Notes: generated by a model not told the origin, from the sequence alone. 64,000 bases of DNA from Liolophura sinensis (GCF_032854445.1 NC_088302.1:50128046-50192045), one strand, 5' to 3'. Shown: positions 32,973-46,054, numbered from the stretch's first letter. Translations and numbers: made by a program.

Positions 32973-33690
32973 TGCATTGTTTTAATGTTATTGTATATTA
33001 AATGTGATGACACCACAGCATTTTGAGTGACCAGTGACGCATAATAAATTGCAATTAACATCAATGCATGTGAATGGGTGGGGGGGGGGGGGGATTTGCT
33101 ACTATTTATGCATTTACATGAACAGTTAAAATAAAACCCTAACTGAGGTAAATTAACAAGAGGCTGTATTTCACCGATTACGTGTGAACATTTGCCAACT
33201 ATTACACTGTCGTCGCTGCTCTGGATTTACCCTCGGTGCTGTACGTCTTTTAAGTATAGAGTACCACCGCAGCTTAGGTCAAATGACAAAGAGGTCGTAT
33301 TACACCCGCTATATTGTGACCATTTTTCAGCCCTGCTCTTCTTGTTTCCTCACCGTGCTGTAGAGTTATGTATCTGAAGCTACTGATAATTCCTATAATA
33401 CAATTGAAGAGTGCAACCAGAGCAGCCGTGACAGTGTGATAGTTGACCAATGGTCATACCTAACCGGTAAAATACGGCCTCTTGCCAACTTACCTCAGCT
33501 TAAATGCTCATGTAAATGCTTAAATGCTTATTAGCAAATTATACGCCCCCTAGCACCATGGCTTAAGCAGAATGAGATAAACATATAGTGATGTTAATTG
33601 CAATTTATTACACTTCACTGGCATGGAATTAATCAGAATGTTGCGTTGTGATCACATTTAGCGTACAGTAGCATTACAACGATGACCTTT
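32973..33690. mobile_element. Palindromic foldback (MITE-like) element, ~720 bp
   Basis: The left arm (about 32973-33240) and right arm (about 33413-33690) are inverted copies. CATTGTTTTAATGTTATTGT and TTAAATGTGATGA on the left mirror TGTGATCACATTTAGCG and TACAACGATG on the right. TAATAAATTGCAATTAACAT mirrors ATGTTAATTGCAATTTATTA. CCAACTATTACACTGTCGTC mirrors GACAGTGTGATAGTTG. The central ~170 bp is not paired. There is no transposase frame. Both arms also occur singly elsewhere in the window. Confidence 0.75.
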
Positions 33691-34169
33691 GTCCTTCAGC
33701 CCAGAACCATGCCTCTGATGCTGAGACTGACCCGTGATATGTTCTTCCAGTAAAGTACATATCTGTTCGTCGGGTAAGTTCCCAAAGGTCGGTAGTTTAC
33801 CACAACACCCCACCCCCTCCACCTCCGCAGTCCAGTTGACTTCAGCCATAAAACTGACCGTCATGACACGGCGTTTTCTTTCCACAAAGATATAGGCCTA
33901 CACCATTAAATTGTTTGCATTCAGTGAGGGTGAGAAGTAATGCTATGGCTTTCAACGCAATGAATGAAGCTCGGCCCTTGATATATAATATAATAGACCC
34001 ACTCTGATATCCAAACAAGGTATCCATGTGTGGAATAATTCCATAGGTATATGACATATAAAAATGTAGAATAAAACCATGCCTTATATTTGAAGATGAT
34101 AATTTTGACTGCCTATACGCGCGCTCTTGAATCAAACGTCTTAAGTGAATTACACGTCACATCATATAA

Positions 34170-34341
34170 GCATCATACTGACTTACTCTCCGGCCGTACG
34201 TGGGAAGGTCTGGCAGCAACCTGCGGATGGTCGTGGGTTTCCTACGGGCTATGCCCGGTTTCCACCCACCATAATGCTGGCCGCCGTTGTATAAGTGAAC
34301 TATTCTTGAGTACGGCGTAAAACACCAATCAGATAGTCATT
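34170..34341 (+). mobile_element. tRNA-derived SINE, 5'-truncated copy
   Basis: Starts within the body (CTCTCCGGCCGTACGTGGGA), continues GGTCTGGCAGCAACCTGCGG and ends TTGAGTACGGCGTAAAACAC. Clearly the family of 19749-20008. Confidence 0.8.
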
Positions 34342-35556
34342 TAATACTGAAGTGGGAAAAAATGACGTATTGGATGTCATCCAATACGTGGACCCTTTTG
34401 TAAAAGGTAATATTCACAGCTCTGTCGGAAATTGGTGCAATGGTTCCGCTGCAGTGGACCCTTGTAAGCGCTATCGTGCTCGTGGCTCTGTCAGAAGTGG
34501 GTCTTTGGTATGGTAATTGGTGCTCATGGTTCTGTCCTGCCTCGTATCCTCTATGCCACCTATGGCTGGTTCGACTCTTCGGTTCGTGTAAAGAAATTTA
34601 ACACGGGTCTGATAAGGAGCAGTACTATCCATGGTCCATATTTTATCAAATGTCTTAATATAATTAAAAAGGTGTACAGACTTAAGTAAATTATTCACAC
34701 ATGTACAATTTAAATGGTTTGTTCTAGGAAATTAAAAATTTGTACACTGTTTTCTTTTTACTGCAGTGCAACAATATACTGCCTACAATTTGAGCTCTTT
34801 TTTGTGCTGAGTTTGACTTTTTAAGCATTTGCAATGTTTGACTTATGTCAAATGTTGCTTAATGAACACGAGGCGATTCCTTACTGGTCCGGCAGACTTC
34901 GATTTTTCTCCTCTCTGTGTGGTTTTCTTCCATATAAACCCATTGTAACTGAGCTATTCGTGAGCTACTGTGCAAACCATTAAGTTTTTAATAAGTAATA
35001 AATGAAAGCAAACAGAAGCCTTCTCTAATCGATAATATCGAAAGTGGATGATATTCTTATATTCGGAACCAAACAATATATTAGATCGTTATACATGCAC
35101 CAGGTGTGTCATTCATTACACTTTTCATAAAGATAACATCAGTAGGTAAAAGGCAACTGATGCATAACAGACGATCTGAACATTTATCTGTTATCAATTA
35201 TTAACAAGTTCAAGTTAGAAAATATTGAGGTAAATATTAACAGGCTTAAGTTTTGTAAGGCTGTCACAGTCCTGAGGCATACTGAAACTTGAAACTGAAA
35301 TACTATACGATTGTTTCATATATATATATACGAGGCATTCCTGACTTAGGGTATTTAGCTGCCGAGAAATAATCATCATTCGGTAAGTAAAAATTTCAAC
35401 AAAATTTGATAGAATTTCTGCCCAGGTAAGGGAAGTAACTCTAAACGCCTTGGGTAACGGCTTTGTTCTTGATCGCATCTCTCACCTGGATCAGACAACT
35501 GTGGTTAATTTTAGCATTAACACCCTAAACTGTGTTTGTGAGGATTTTCACTGCCC

Positions 35557-35564
<8 letters not shown>

Positions 35565-35593
<29 letters not shown>

Positions 35594-35595
35594 GC
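35565..35595. repeat. (TGAT)n microsatellite
   Basis: GATTGATTGATTGATTGATT run, about seven units, in the B-C spacer. Confidence 0.85.
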
Positions 35596-35904
35596 AAAGA
35601 TCGTAGGCACCGCTTACAACATTGTCTACGTCGTTTGACGGCCGTTGTTGAGCTTGCGGACAAGTGCCGTTATATTCATGATATCAACTCAATGAAGCAT
35701 TCCAAAGACGGAGCCCTACACCGACACAGTCGTTACGCTTAACCAGGGGCTAGGAGCATTTTATTCATCGTGTTGATTAGATCGCCACACTGCAATCAGA
35801 ACTGGCCTTGCGATTATTGTCCGGGAACGTCCTTATTGGTTTACGGCTGGTATACGAATGTAAGTTTCGACCCTGAAAGTGTAGAACCTGAAAGCTCCTG
35901 CAGA

Positions 35905-36150
35905 GTATTGGTAATGATGCTTTTGTAAAATGCAATTAACATCATTGCATTTTTTTTAAACCTAGTTCTGCTTAAGCCATGATGATAGGTGGTGTGTAAT
36001 TTGCTACTATTTATGCAGTAACATGAACAGTTAGAATAAAACCCTGACTGAGATAAACTGACTAGAGGTCATGTTTTACCGCGGTTACGTGCGACCATTT
36101 GCCAACCATCACACTGTCGTTGCTGCTTTGGTTTACTCTCCATGCTATTT
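35905..36150 (+). mobile_element. Foldback-family element, single arm
   Basis: Contains AAATGCAATTAACATCATTG, TCTGCTTAAGCCATGATG, ATGAACAGTTAGAATAAAAC and CCAACCATCACACTGTCGTT in the same order as the left arm of 32973-33690. Confidence 0.7.
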
Positions 36151-36414
36151 CTGCCTTTAATTATATTGTTTGCCTTCCATTAGTTAACAGCTACATTTTA
36201 AAACAGAAAGACACCTTTGCTTATATAATCAGTTCCATGTGATGAGTTCCAATACTGACTATTACCGAAATATATTTCCCATATTTAGTATTAATGTTTA
36301 AGTCAAGGTTTCTCCTCTTAACTAGTTACAACCGTAAAAACAGTTGTGTTTTGTGGAAGATATAAAAGACCAATGATATTTTTGTCTTGTTCGAAAGGTG
36401 CTATTGCCTGACAC

Positions 36415-36655
36415 CCACAGCAAAATGCGTTCCACGGCCAAATACCTCACCTCCACTGGAGAATACGCCCCACCCACAGCAAAATATGCTCCACCTACAT
36501 CCAAATACCTCACGTCCACAGGAGAACACGCCCCACCCGCAGCAAAATACGTTCCACCTACAGCCAAATACCTCACCTCCACAGAAGAATACGCCCAACC
36601 CTCAGCCAAATACCTCACTTCCACAGGAGAATACGCCCCACCCACAGCAAACGTT
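36415..36655. repeat. 63-bp minisatellite with 21-bp sub-period
   Basis: AAATACCTCAC recurs at 36440, 36503, 36566 and 36608 (63, 63, 42 bp), joined by CAGGAGAATACGCCCCACCC and CAGCAAAATACGTTCCACC. All periods are multiples of three, so frames stay open on both strands. One plus frame (36398-36676) would encode a 21-residue Lys/Tyr/Pro repeat such as AKYLTSTGEYAPPTAKYAPP. I see no splice context or family motif that would make it a gene. Confidence 0.85.
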
Positions 36656-38593
36656 TTTGCAGTTTTGTCTAAGTAAGCATCCAGTTAGGATGACGGTAAC
36701 CCACAGCCTCAGAGGCGTGTGAAGAACAGCGTGACAGTAAGGATGAGGTACTCGGTTTGATGTCTTGGGAGGCCGCGAGTTGCACCTGACAAGGGATGTT
36801 GGGGCAAAGAGATGGAGGGCGTTCTGCGATTCCTGGTTTCACAAGTAACCATGCACCACTGGTATATCGCAGATTAGTGGGTGTTGGTCGAGGGGAACGT
36901 CGGAATCAGTGCAGCATTCTTTGTGGGAAACAGTCTAAAAGGACTGCCGATGTCAATGGGCGTAGGTGCAAATTCATCCAGAAATGGTGTGTTGAACAAT
37001 GTTCGTAGATTATGATCTCATAACATTCCATTTGTTGATCGCGTGAAATTGTCCCATTAATCTTCTTATGTTATGTTTTCTGTACGTATGCTTTTATGGT
37101 GAGGACCAGTCTATGATGTTGTCTTTTGTATACTGTATCTTCGCAGTCCCCTGGCATCTCTATATGTGACATGGAATGAGAACCACACATCGAATGGATC
37201 CAGTTCCCGAGAAAAGTTTAATCTGTTACTATAACTAATCTAGCTTTTTCACCACAAACTTGGTACTATGCTGACCATTAACTACGTGTATAGTTCTGGG
37301 ATCTGTTTCATTCTACCCAGCTTAGCTTTTATAAATGCAGATCTGTACTCTTCCAATCACTAACATAGAACACTGTCTTTTTACGTGTGCTGTCCTCAAC
37401 CTCAAAGCTCTACGCTACAAAATCATGTTTCCGTCAATCTGCAAGAATTTAGATTTCATACCACCTATGGCTTCACGTGAATAGCAACTAAAACAAATGT
37501 ACCTGTCTCACTGAAAGCAAGCCAAACTTCGCTGGCAAGTCCACCTTAGCAACAGATACACCTGCTTCGAAAATGGAGAAGCTAAGCTGTTAATATGGCC
37601 TACCGATGTCAGAGTTAGACTTTGACGATTGGATAACCATACGGTTTAATGCTACGTAATGATGTGCCTGTCCATCACACCAAAATCTGGTTGTCGGGTT
37701 ATAATTCTATGCAACCCCTTCTTAGAAGAAATGTGGTTTTGACATGTCCGATATTTTTGGTATAAACACGCCAATACTAAAAAGCCATATAGGCCTGTGA
37801 TATGGCGTTCTGATCTGTCGGTCCGTCTGTCTGTAATTATTTATAAACAGAGCCTTTTCGTCAACAGTTTTCAAGCAATATCAATGGGGGTTTTGGGGCA
37901 AACATCACCACCCTGCATAGAGATGTGTCTAGGACATTTTTGTCGCGGTCTTGCTTATTTTAGCTTTACAGCTGACATTATATTAGCCTATATTTATTAC
38001 TGTAGACATCGACCATGTGGATTAGCTATATTGCACGCCTATCGTCCTTGTCTTTCGACACTTGGCAGCCCAAAACGCCTGTTATACATGACAGGATTGT
38101 GGTTGTTTTTGGTAAATCTACAAATCGTCAAGATCGGACGAATCTTAACCTGGCAGAGTCATAGCTTCCACGGTCCCGCGTCCAAATGCGACAGGAGAAT
38201 ACCGCGTAATACGAATTGTGCATAATATCTTGCATTGATAGATTGGAGTCTCCTGAATCATTATTCTATGCTAGCGCGCTAACCACTCGGCCACGAAGGT
38301 GCCCATATTAAGATTTATGTTATCATGGTGTTACTTCACCATCCATCAATAGGTTAGAATCTGATATACTGATGATATGTTGTCGCCCCATCGCCTGCCA
38401 CCTCCGAGACGCACCCTGACCACGAAGTACTGGGGAATGAGTAATGGTACGGCTCCATGGGCGATACCAAAGGTGTACTCTCTTAGGCGGGAGATGCTAA
38501 TCCCTGACAAGGTGCAGATGTTAAAAACAGATCAGATAGACTTGCTAGCGTTGCTTGTCTGTGACTACGCAAGACGATGTATTTTCAGGATAC

Positions 38594-38786
38594 CTTCCAA
38601 GAGCTGTTTGTCAGCAGGCTTCGTCAAGCTGACGTAAAGCCTTGGGTTGTAAGGAGTGACGTCTTCCTGTGGAATTTTCCACACCGACTCGGGTCTAATT
38701 AGAGAATCGACCCATCTATTCATTTCGTTCAAGGGCAAATCAAACATTTTTATTTGCCACGTGCCATGTCTAACTCTATAAGCCAC
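38594..38786 (-). CDS. Candidate internal exon of an unrecognised minus-strand gene
   Basis: On the minus strand, a good pyrimidine tract (TTTTCTCTTCTTTTCGAAG) is followed by 193 bp open in one frame. It reads VAYRVRHGTWQIKMFDLPLN, EMNRWVDSLIRPESVWKIPQ, EDVTPYNPRLYVSLTKPADK, QLLE, then a possible donor GTATCC. The composition is protein-like (W, P and charged residues spread evenly, no simple repeat) and unlike the random frames nearby. I do not recognise the family and find no partner exons, so it may be a lone exon, a pseudogene fragment or chance. Confidence 0.25.
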
Positions 38787-40489
38787 CTTCGAAAAGAAGA
38801 GAAAATACGTAATTTGTAGTTTGTATCCAGCTTTATTTTGGATAAATTCACAGTCATGATGAGGGCATATCGATTGTAATCAAGCAGTGTGCTGGTGCAG
38901 CTGATAGCTAGATCACTCATTGATCCGGGATACAATCATGACGCCAGCTATAAAACGGTCCGTGCTGTCACCATTACTGGCTGGAGGGCTTGCGGAATAT
39001 ACGGAACAGTATTTTAACCATCCATTACAGTTAAACAAAGAAAAATTCAGAGGTGAAAAACATTTTGCAGCCACAACTGCTTTACTCTTGTTTAAATAAC
39101 ATATATTTTTCTCGGACCAAGAGATAACGTTTTCAAAAATGGGAACAACAGGGTACGAGAAAATATTTTTTCTTTTTCGAATGTTCGGTTTACGGCTCCC
39201 TATAGGAATGACTGGACACAAACGCAGAAAATTTAAGTGAAACAACAGAATATGCCATTATAAGTTTCAACAACATTATAAGTATGCAATTTTTGTGACT
39301 TCCCAAATTAGTAAATTTAGATTTTAGTTATATTTAATAAAACCACGTAAATTTTGTCCAACGTGCTTTATAGTTCTGTAACTTCACTGGCACATTGGCT
39401 TCATGTTAGACTACTTAATTATCACTCGGCTATTTTCGTGTCTTTGACTGAGGTATATATACGATTACTATTGAGATATATCTAAACTTACAAAAAGCCT
39501 GAGAGCTCATGCACACTTCTTTTCTACATGTTCATTTCATTACTAACTATTTATCCCCTCCCATTCATGTTTGCTCTGAAGAATGGGATTTTCTTGGGGA
39601 TAGTGCTAGGTCACAGGTTATATATACACATATATCGCTGTCTCTAGCTCGCCTGCTATAGCATGCAGAAGGACACACTATGTTAATAATCAGTGAGATA
39701 TCTTCATCAGATTCCTGGAGTACAGTTATGTGAGACCTGTATCATCTAAAAGCATGTCAGGTCCAAGCTGTGCAGTCCATTGTTCATTGCTGTCTTTACT
39801 ATGACGATTTGTGAACAAGCTGGTCAGGTATTATTGGCGTATTACAAAGAAGAATAGTCAATCTGGCATTGTGTGGCAAAACCTACCGCATTATGCTTGT
39901 CCTTAAAGTGACCCCAAAACCCTGTCCGGTGATACAGAGCTCACATCCGGAGCGTCATGCTGTTATAGTTATGCAATATCTGGGCACTACGTTGCCCACA
40001 GCAGTGCATGGCCTTAAAAGCACTTAGGCATAACAGCCATTGCTGAAAACCGCTTGAAGTCTACACAGTTAATATACACCATGATTCCGGAATTGCGTTT
40101 TCAGGTCTTTCGGATCCCTGGTATGTCATGTATAAAAATGAGTCTACCCCATAGGGTGGTATTTGCGTTTATATTTCAGAGAAGATTCTGTCAACTTGCC
40201 GAGTTGATGGCGAGAGTCACGACGAGGAAATGATCTAGCTGGAAATTCTGGATAAACCATCGTGGCTAATCTGTGTTATAGATCTTCCCCTAAATTCCCC
40301 ATGCACCAGAGCATTGACAACTGTTGCGTGGCAACACAGGCATGACGAAAGAGAATAATCCAAATAAACATTCTTTACCCCTTGGAACCCTCAGTTAAAA
40401 CCACTATCAGTAACAGTTACACATATCATAAAGGTGCATATACAGCCTTTCATTCTGTGTATTCATGTGGACTACGAATTTAATTAAAC

Positions 40490-40745
40490 ACGAAAAGCAT
40501 AGAGAGTAAAACCAGAGCAGCGACGACAGTGTGATAGCTGGCAAATGGTTACATATAACCGGTGAAATAGACGCTCCTGGCCGACTTACCTCAGGGTTTT
40601 ATTCTAACTGTTCATGTAAATACATAAATAGGAGCAAATTACATCCCCCCCCCCCCCACCAGCGCTCTGGCTTAAGCAGAATTAGGTAAAAAAGAAAAAT
40701 GCGATGATGCTATTTGCAATTTATTAGAAGAACAACTCGTCCAGT
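40490..40745 (-). mobile_element. Foldback-family element, single arm, reverse orientation
   Basis: Contains GAGAGTAAAACCAGAGCAGC, GACAGTGTGATAGCTGGCAA, TCAGGGTTTTATTCTAACTG and GCTTAAGCAGAATTAGGTAA. Same order as 17940-18222 and the right arm at 33413. Confidence 0.7.
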
Positions 40746-42144
40746 TCTATGTCCAATTCCGTGAGGTAACTGACCTGTTTTTAGTGCCTTACTTTGGTGT
40801 ACGTGCCCAAGGTGGCCCGAGCGTGCGAGATTTTACCAGTGTCATACACGGTCATCTTGGCCTGGGCATCCTTCGAAGCACCCACCGGGATATATATACA
40901 TGCCCACCTTGATTTGGGTATCTAGGCAAGCACCGACTGGAATATATATATACATGGTCAGCATCAGGACGTCTGGTTTGGACACTGATCTACGGTGCGA
41001 GTATATAGGTGTGAGAATCTCACAGTGTACCAAACGAATACATTATCATAAAATATCAGCGATAAACCATGAAAAATGAAGTAAATAAATAATTAGATAA
41101 ATAACTATTTAAATAAAATATGAAATAAAATTTAGAGAAAGGCACATGATACAAAAATTTCATGTTTTGTTTGCTTTCGCTTTTGTTTTCTTGTTTTTTT
41201 TTGTAATGTTTTGGAGAGTTTTTTTGTTGTTTTGTTTTTTGAAATTGTATTTTTTTTACCTTCTTTTGTTTTACGACAATACGCATGAATTAAACTGAAA
41301 TAAAGCATTCAGTTCAATTATTGTCTACATTTTGTGTTTTTCATATTTATTTTTTATATTACTGATATTTCCTTCGTGTAAACATTGATACTTCGAAAGC
41401 AGTCGGTCCATGTAGATAAGATTAGGCATATAACCATATATATCCAGAAATCATTTCACCAGCGGTAGCTAGTATTGATTCAGCAAAGTAATAGAACAAG
41501 TTGTTTTTCGACGTGTTTCATATTTTGGCAGATGAGACCTGCCACCATATACACTGTCATAATTCTTGGATAATGTGGTACAACGCAAGAGAGTATAAAA
41601 AGTTATTTTGCCGTTCATGTGATGTAGGTGAATGAGAAGTGATCAGTTAGAATTCAGCATTCTTGTGTAAATACATAAAGAAATAAACAAATAGATAAAT
41701 AAATAAATATTAACACCTGTCAATCATCTGTGTTTTCGTTGCCGTTTATATCGCCTCACTATATTCTTATATGGTCTTCCTCATAAAGCTAAACTGAAAT
41801 TACATATCAGCTTACAAAGTATGATTCCGGTTAACCAACAAGATTTTATTTCATTCGATATACATGTACTTATATATATATACAGCTGATACATATATTC
41901 TCTTGAACTGGACCCTTTAATTCCCTAAATCATACAGACAATGCCCAAATAATCAGTTTTTTAAAAATGTTTAAATGGGTATCCCTGCATTTATTTTCCA
42001 GAATATTAAACCATCCTTGTTGTTTGATATTTTCACTAATTTACAAATCATATCTCTTCTTCTGCATAATTTTATACATTTCCACCTTAAACGCACACCC
42101 TTAAATTGTTAAAATTCCGTGTGTTTATGCATGTATTATTTTGG

Positions 42145-42366
42145 TTCTTGCTGCGGTGAATGCACTGTTATGGCTGTACACACATTTAATGTTTTATTAG
42201 GAAGGATTTGTTAGCCTGTATGTCAGTGTAACAACATGTAATCTAATTCATCATGTGTATTCTTGCGGTGAATGTACTGTTATGGCTGTACACACATTTA
42301 ATGTTTTATTAGGAAGGATTTGTCAGTGTAACAACATGTAATCTAATTCATCACGTGTATTCTTGC
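42145..42366. repeat. Tandem duplication, 115 and 100 bp units
   Basis: Two near-identical copies (42145-42259, 42260-42359) share GGTGAATG(C/T)ACTGTTATGG and ACATTTAATGTTTTATTAGG and end in CATGTAATCTAATTCATCA. The second lacks about 15 bp. A third TTCTTGCG start at 42360 is truncated. Confidence 0.9.
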
Positions 42367-44270
42367 GAATCTTTAGCATTATTATTTTTTGCAGCATTTA
42401 TACAATCCATTATATACCCCATAGTTAATTCGTGTATAAATGCACTTTTTAAAAAAATACATCTAAATATATATGTGCAATGTCTAAAGATATATCTTGT
42501 TATTACGGTCTATGTCAATTTCAGGAGACCCACTTGTGGGCAAAATGCCGTAGGCAATTCCTCGTTTAAAAAAGAAATCCAAAGATTAAAACCTTATATG
42601 TTGATGATTTTCTAACACGCTAACATGATGAAACTATGAAACACCTAGTTAAGGACAATTAAATCTTTGCAAGATCCTGAAATATGCATGATGAAATGGG
42701 TTTAGAATTTGGAATTTAAAGACATTTGGCTTGGAATACTTTCATTTAAAGATACATTAAGAGATACATAAAGATACATCCTGTACACCAGTGTATACGT
42801 TTTCCATCTGTCCACTTGCCTACAGCACGCTTTACTAGATGTATATTTGTTCAAAACATAATTCTCAATACCGGTATGAAAAATTCGATCGAGTTTCTCA
42901 TTGTAAGTATCGGCACACACATGTTCCGATATATACTGCAGCCTATCAATAATCTTCATGAACGGATATTTAGTTTATTTAAATCGCCAAGACACCAGGG
43001 TAACGGGGACAATATAACAGATATATGTAGGTGTTAACCGATTCAGCAACATGGTCAGAGAAATTATGGGAAAATTTGTATTTATTTATCTATTTGATTC
43101 GTGTTTAATGTGATGCATAGTCAAGAATTTCCAGTGACATGTTATCAGATTGCAACCATTGATTTGGAAGGCGACATCTTCGGCTTCTGCCTTTCCTGTA
43201 ACATGCGTGTCATACAATCCACAGGTACAAATAAAGAAATTTTCACTTGTACGATTGGTGCCAGCATATTGTACCTGCAGGAAATCGGAGTAGGCCTACC
43301 CGGAAAGTCATTTTTCCCTACAAGTCTTTTTTATGACTAGCATATATATGTATTCCCCAGTAAAGCCCAACACAGTTGTTCACATGTCGAAACAGATAAA
43401 TGATAACTGCGGCAGTTTTTACTTGTGAACTTTTCTACGTGTGACAAGTGCATGCCAGGCTGGTGGAAGTCAAACAAAAGTCATCTAGGACCAACCAATA
43501 GAGCACCGTCGACCGCTTATTGCCACCATAGGAACCCAGAGGATTGGAGCACCGGATGCATGTATGCTTTTGAAGTGTTTATTAAGGGCGCAATAATTTC
43601 TTGATAAACAACATTTTGGGGAATATGTTGCTTTTAATTGAAATGGAGTGCAACTGCTAAATGTTAGTTCTTATGATAAAACAATGGTTTTAAAACACAA
43701 AACAACCGACTTGCTCATGGCCACTAAGGAACAAAAAAAACAATGATTGGAAGCAGGCCAATCCGGAAAATGTCCTGTTCAAGTAGATTAACCATATAGA
43801 GAACAGAAATGTTGCACTGACAAAAAGAGGTAAAACATCCATGCGGACGTGCGGTTTTGTCATTTGTCCCACATTGCGAACAGGAAACTTGCAGTGTCAG
43901 GAACGAAATTTGTCAAATAAAATATTACACATGTGGTCTTGAAAGTTAGGGGGCACGTGAACACCGGCTGTCGTACATATACAAGGTACATATATGGAGA
44001 AAAGTATTTATAGATAGGCATGTATAGCTTGGGAAGGGAAATTATCCAGGTAAAAAAAATTGCAAGGGAACGACAATTACATCGAAGTTAACTTAATTAA
44101 GAGCAACAAAATCTCAGTAATAGCTCATATAAGTGCTACGACTCCTAGACGAGCAGGTCACGGCTCCTGTATGTGGGTCAGGGGAAAAGTACTCGCGTGT
44201 ATAAGCGTTGTTATGCCATCCGTATTACGACATTCAGTCAGCCGTGTAAAGTGATGAAGTGTGCAGCTTC

Positions 44271-44276
<6 letters not shown>

Positions 44277-44312
<36 letters not shown>

Positions 44313-44426
44313 ATTGGTGTTTTACGCCGTACTCAAGAATATTTCACTTATACGACGGCGGCCAGCATTATGGTGGGTGGAAACCGGGCGGAGCCCGGGG
44401 GAAACCCACGACCATCCGCAGGTTGG
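44277..44426 (-). mobile_element. tRNA-derived SINE on the minus strand with long A tail
   Basis: A run of about 34 T (44278-44311) is the A tail in reverse. It is followed by GATTGGTGTTTTACGCCGTA, then CTCAAGAATATTTCACTTAT and CCACGACCATCCGCAGG, the reverse complement of the SINE 3' half. The long unbroken tail suggests a fairly recent insertion. Confidence 0.85.
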
Positions 44427-44567
44427 CTTCATTAATAAAATGTTAGGTATAAGGTCACTGTGGAGAATACTACGCCAGTACTTTTCCTCTGATTTACATA
44501 TGTATAAATACACTTCATTAAACATTAATACACACCGCCACCAATTTCAATTTTCCAAGCTTATTAC

Positions 44568-44935
44568 CGGCCCGGATAGCACAGATGGTAGAGCGTCCGC
44601 TTCGGGACCGGTAGATCCAGGATCAATCCTTGATCGAGTCACACCTAAGACTTTAAAAGGGGAAGTTGTAACTTGGCGTTCAGCATGAAGGGGATAGTGC
44701 AACGACTGGTTGACCCGTATCAGTATAATGGCTCGGGCGGGGAGACTTACTTGCCTTCGGTAAGTCGTCTCAGTGAAGCAGCACTGAATAAAAGAGCGGT
44801 GGATATCTGTCCTGCAACAAGGAGTCACATTACACGTACATGCACCCTAAGGATTCCTTGGTCGTCATATGACTGAAGAATTGTTGAGTACGACGTTAAA
44901 CCCCAAGCACTCACTCACTCACTCACTCCAAGCTT
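44568..44935 (+). mobile_element. tRNA-headed SINE of another family, (CACT)n end
   Basis: A tRNA-like head has the A-box-like GATAGCACAGATGGTAGAGC. The anticodon-like region GTCCGCTTCGGGACC and the B-box-like GATCCAGGATCAATCC follow. The body contains GACTTACTTGCCTTCGGTAA, and the end is TTGAGTACGACGTTAAACCC followed by CACTCACTCACTCACTC. No reading frame of note. Confidence 0.7.
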
Positions 44936-45380
44936 ATTTTGCTGTAAGTACCCAATAAATCAGAGCACCACCTTCTCTGGAGAAAAGAACTGACCATTAA
45001 TGTCTGACCAATAAATTCGTCAGATCAACCTGTCATTATCCACGGTTGTTCGAATCACTCTAGTGCTCTTTTAAATCACATAGTTTGCCCATTGCCCAAT
45101 GAACAACTCCATGCACATTTATCTGGAAACAATGTCAGTAATGATCTAGGGGATTGTGCGTGTGACCTTAAAGGAAGACGTGGAGAAGAACTGAACTGGG
45201 ATATTAACCCATAACTCTCTTGGGTTCGTCATCTCAAAGCTATTATATGAGACCCTCTAAAAACTAATCTGTTAAATTAATAATACGGTGTTTTCTATAT
45301 TGATACAATATAGGCCACTAATCTTACATAAGACCGTAATTCACTTTCAAAAGTTAACACACTTGTATGGGTTTCGGACC

Positions 45381-45381
<1 letters not shown>

Positions 45382-45457
<76 letters not shown>
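45382..45457. repeat. (AT)n microsatellite, ~38 repeats
   Basis: The longest dinucleotide tract in the window, uninterrupted. Confidence 0.97.
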
Positions 45458-45458
<1 letters not shown>

Positions 45459-45529
45459 TAGGTAGATCGAAAAAAGTTTTGCAGGTATTTGATTACTTTT
45501 GTGACCATCTTGTGGCCTATGCATCGTTT

Positions 45530-45650
45530 GCCACTCAGTAATGAGAGGCTAGAGCCAGGAAACCGAACTGGTTGGCCTGGTGGCAGTATAATTTGACTCG
45601 ATGGGGTGTTCGGCACGATATTTCAGTGACGACATTAAACCTCAAGTGTA
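45530..45650 (+). mobile_element. Truncated copy of the second SINE family
   Basis: GAGAGGCTAGAGCCAGGAAA, GGTTGGCCTGGTGGCAGTAT and GATGGGGTGTTCGGCACGAT match the middle of 45716-46000. The tail GACGACATTAAACCTCAAGT follows. Confidence 0.6.
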
Positions 45651-45715
45651 CATGCATATATAGTTATAGACAACGCACTCTGGTGCATGATTTCTCCGTT
45701 ATCCACGTACTACTT

Positions 45716-46000
45716 CGATGGCCTAATGGTTAAAAGGTCTGCCTCCAAATCGGGAGACCCCGGGATCAAACCGGGTCGGGCCATACCAAAGGCTCTAAAC
45801 ATGGCATTTGTTACCGACTCGCTTGGCGCTCGAGCACTGAGAGGTTAGAGCAAGGAAACAGGAGTGGTTGACGCGGTGTCAGTATAGGCCTAATGTGACT
45901 TGGCGGGGTGTAATGTCTGGAATGATACTTCAGTGGCGGCAGCACTTTGGGGCTTGGACTCTCTCTGCCATAAGAAGACACGTAGTATGTACATACACAC
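45716..46000 (+). mobile_element. Second tRNA-like SINE family copy
   Basis: The head CGATGGCCTAATGGTTAAAA with GGTCTGCCTCCAAATCGGGA and GATCAAACCGGGTCGGGCCA resembles a tRNA with A and B boxes. The body matches 29996-30265 (GAGAGGTTAGAGCAAGGAAA, GGCAGCACTTTGGGGCTTGG). Confidence 0.7.
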
Positions 46001-46054
46001 ACCTAACAATACACACATCAAATGGCTGAATTTTTTTTAGTATGACGTAAAACT

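Noticed and set aside
37797-38225. 142-codon plus frame
   Set aside because: Starts in low-complexity DNA (GTCCGTCTGTCTGTAAT), no motif, no splice partners, no recognisable domain.
44568-44660. Possible functional tRNA gene (GGTAGAGCGTCCGCTTCGGG)
   Set aside because: The head has tRNA-like boxes but no clean acceptor stem pairing, and it continues into a repeated SINE body.
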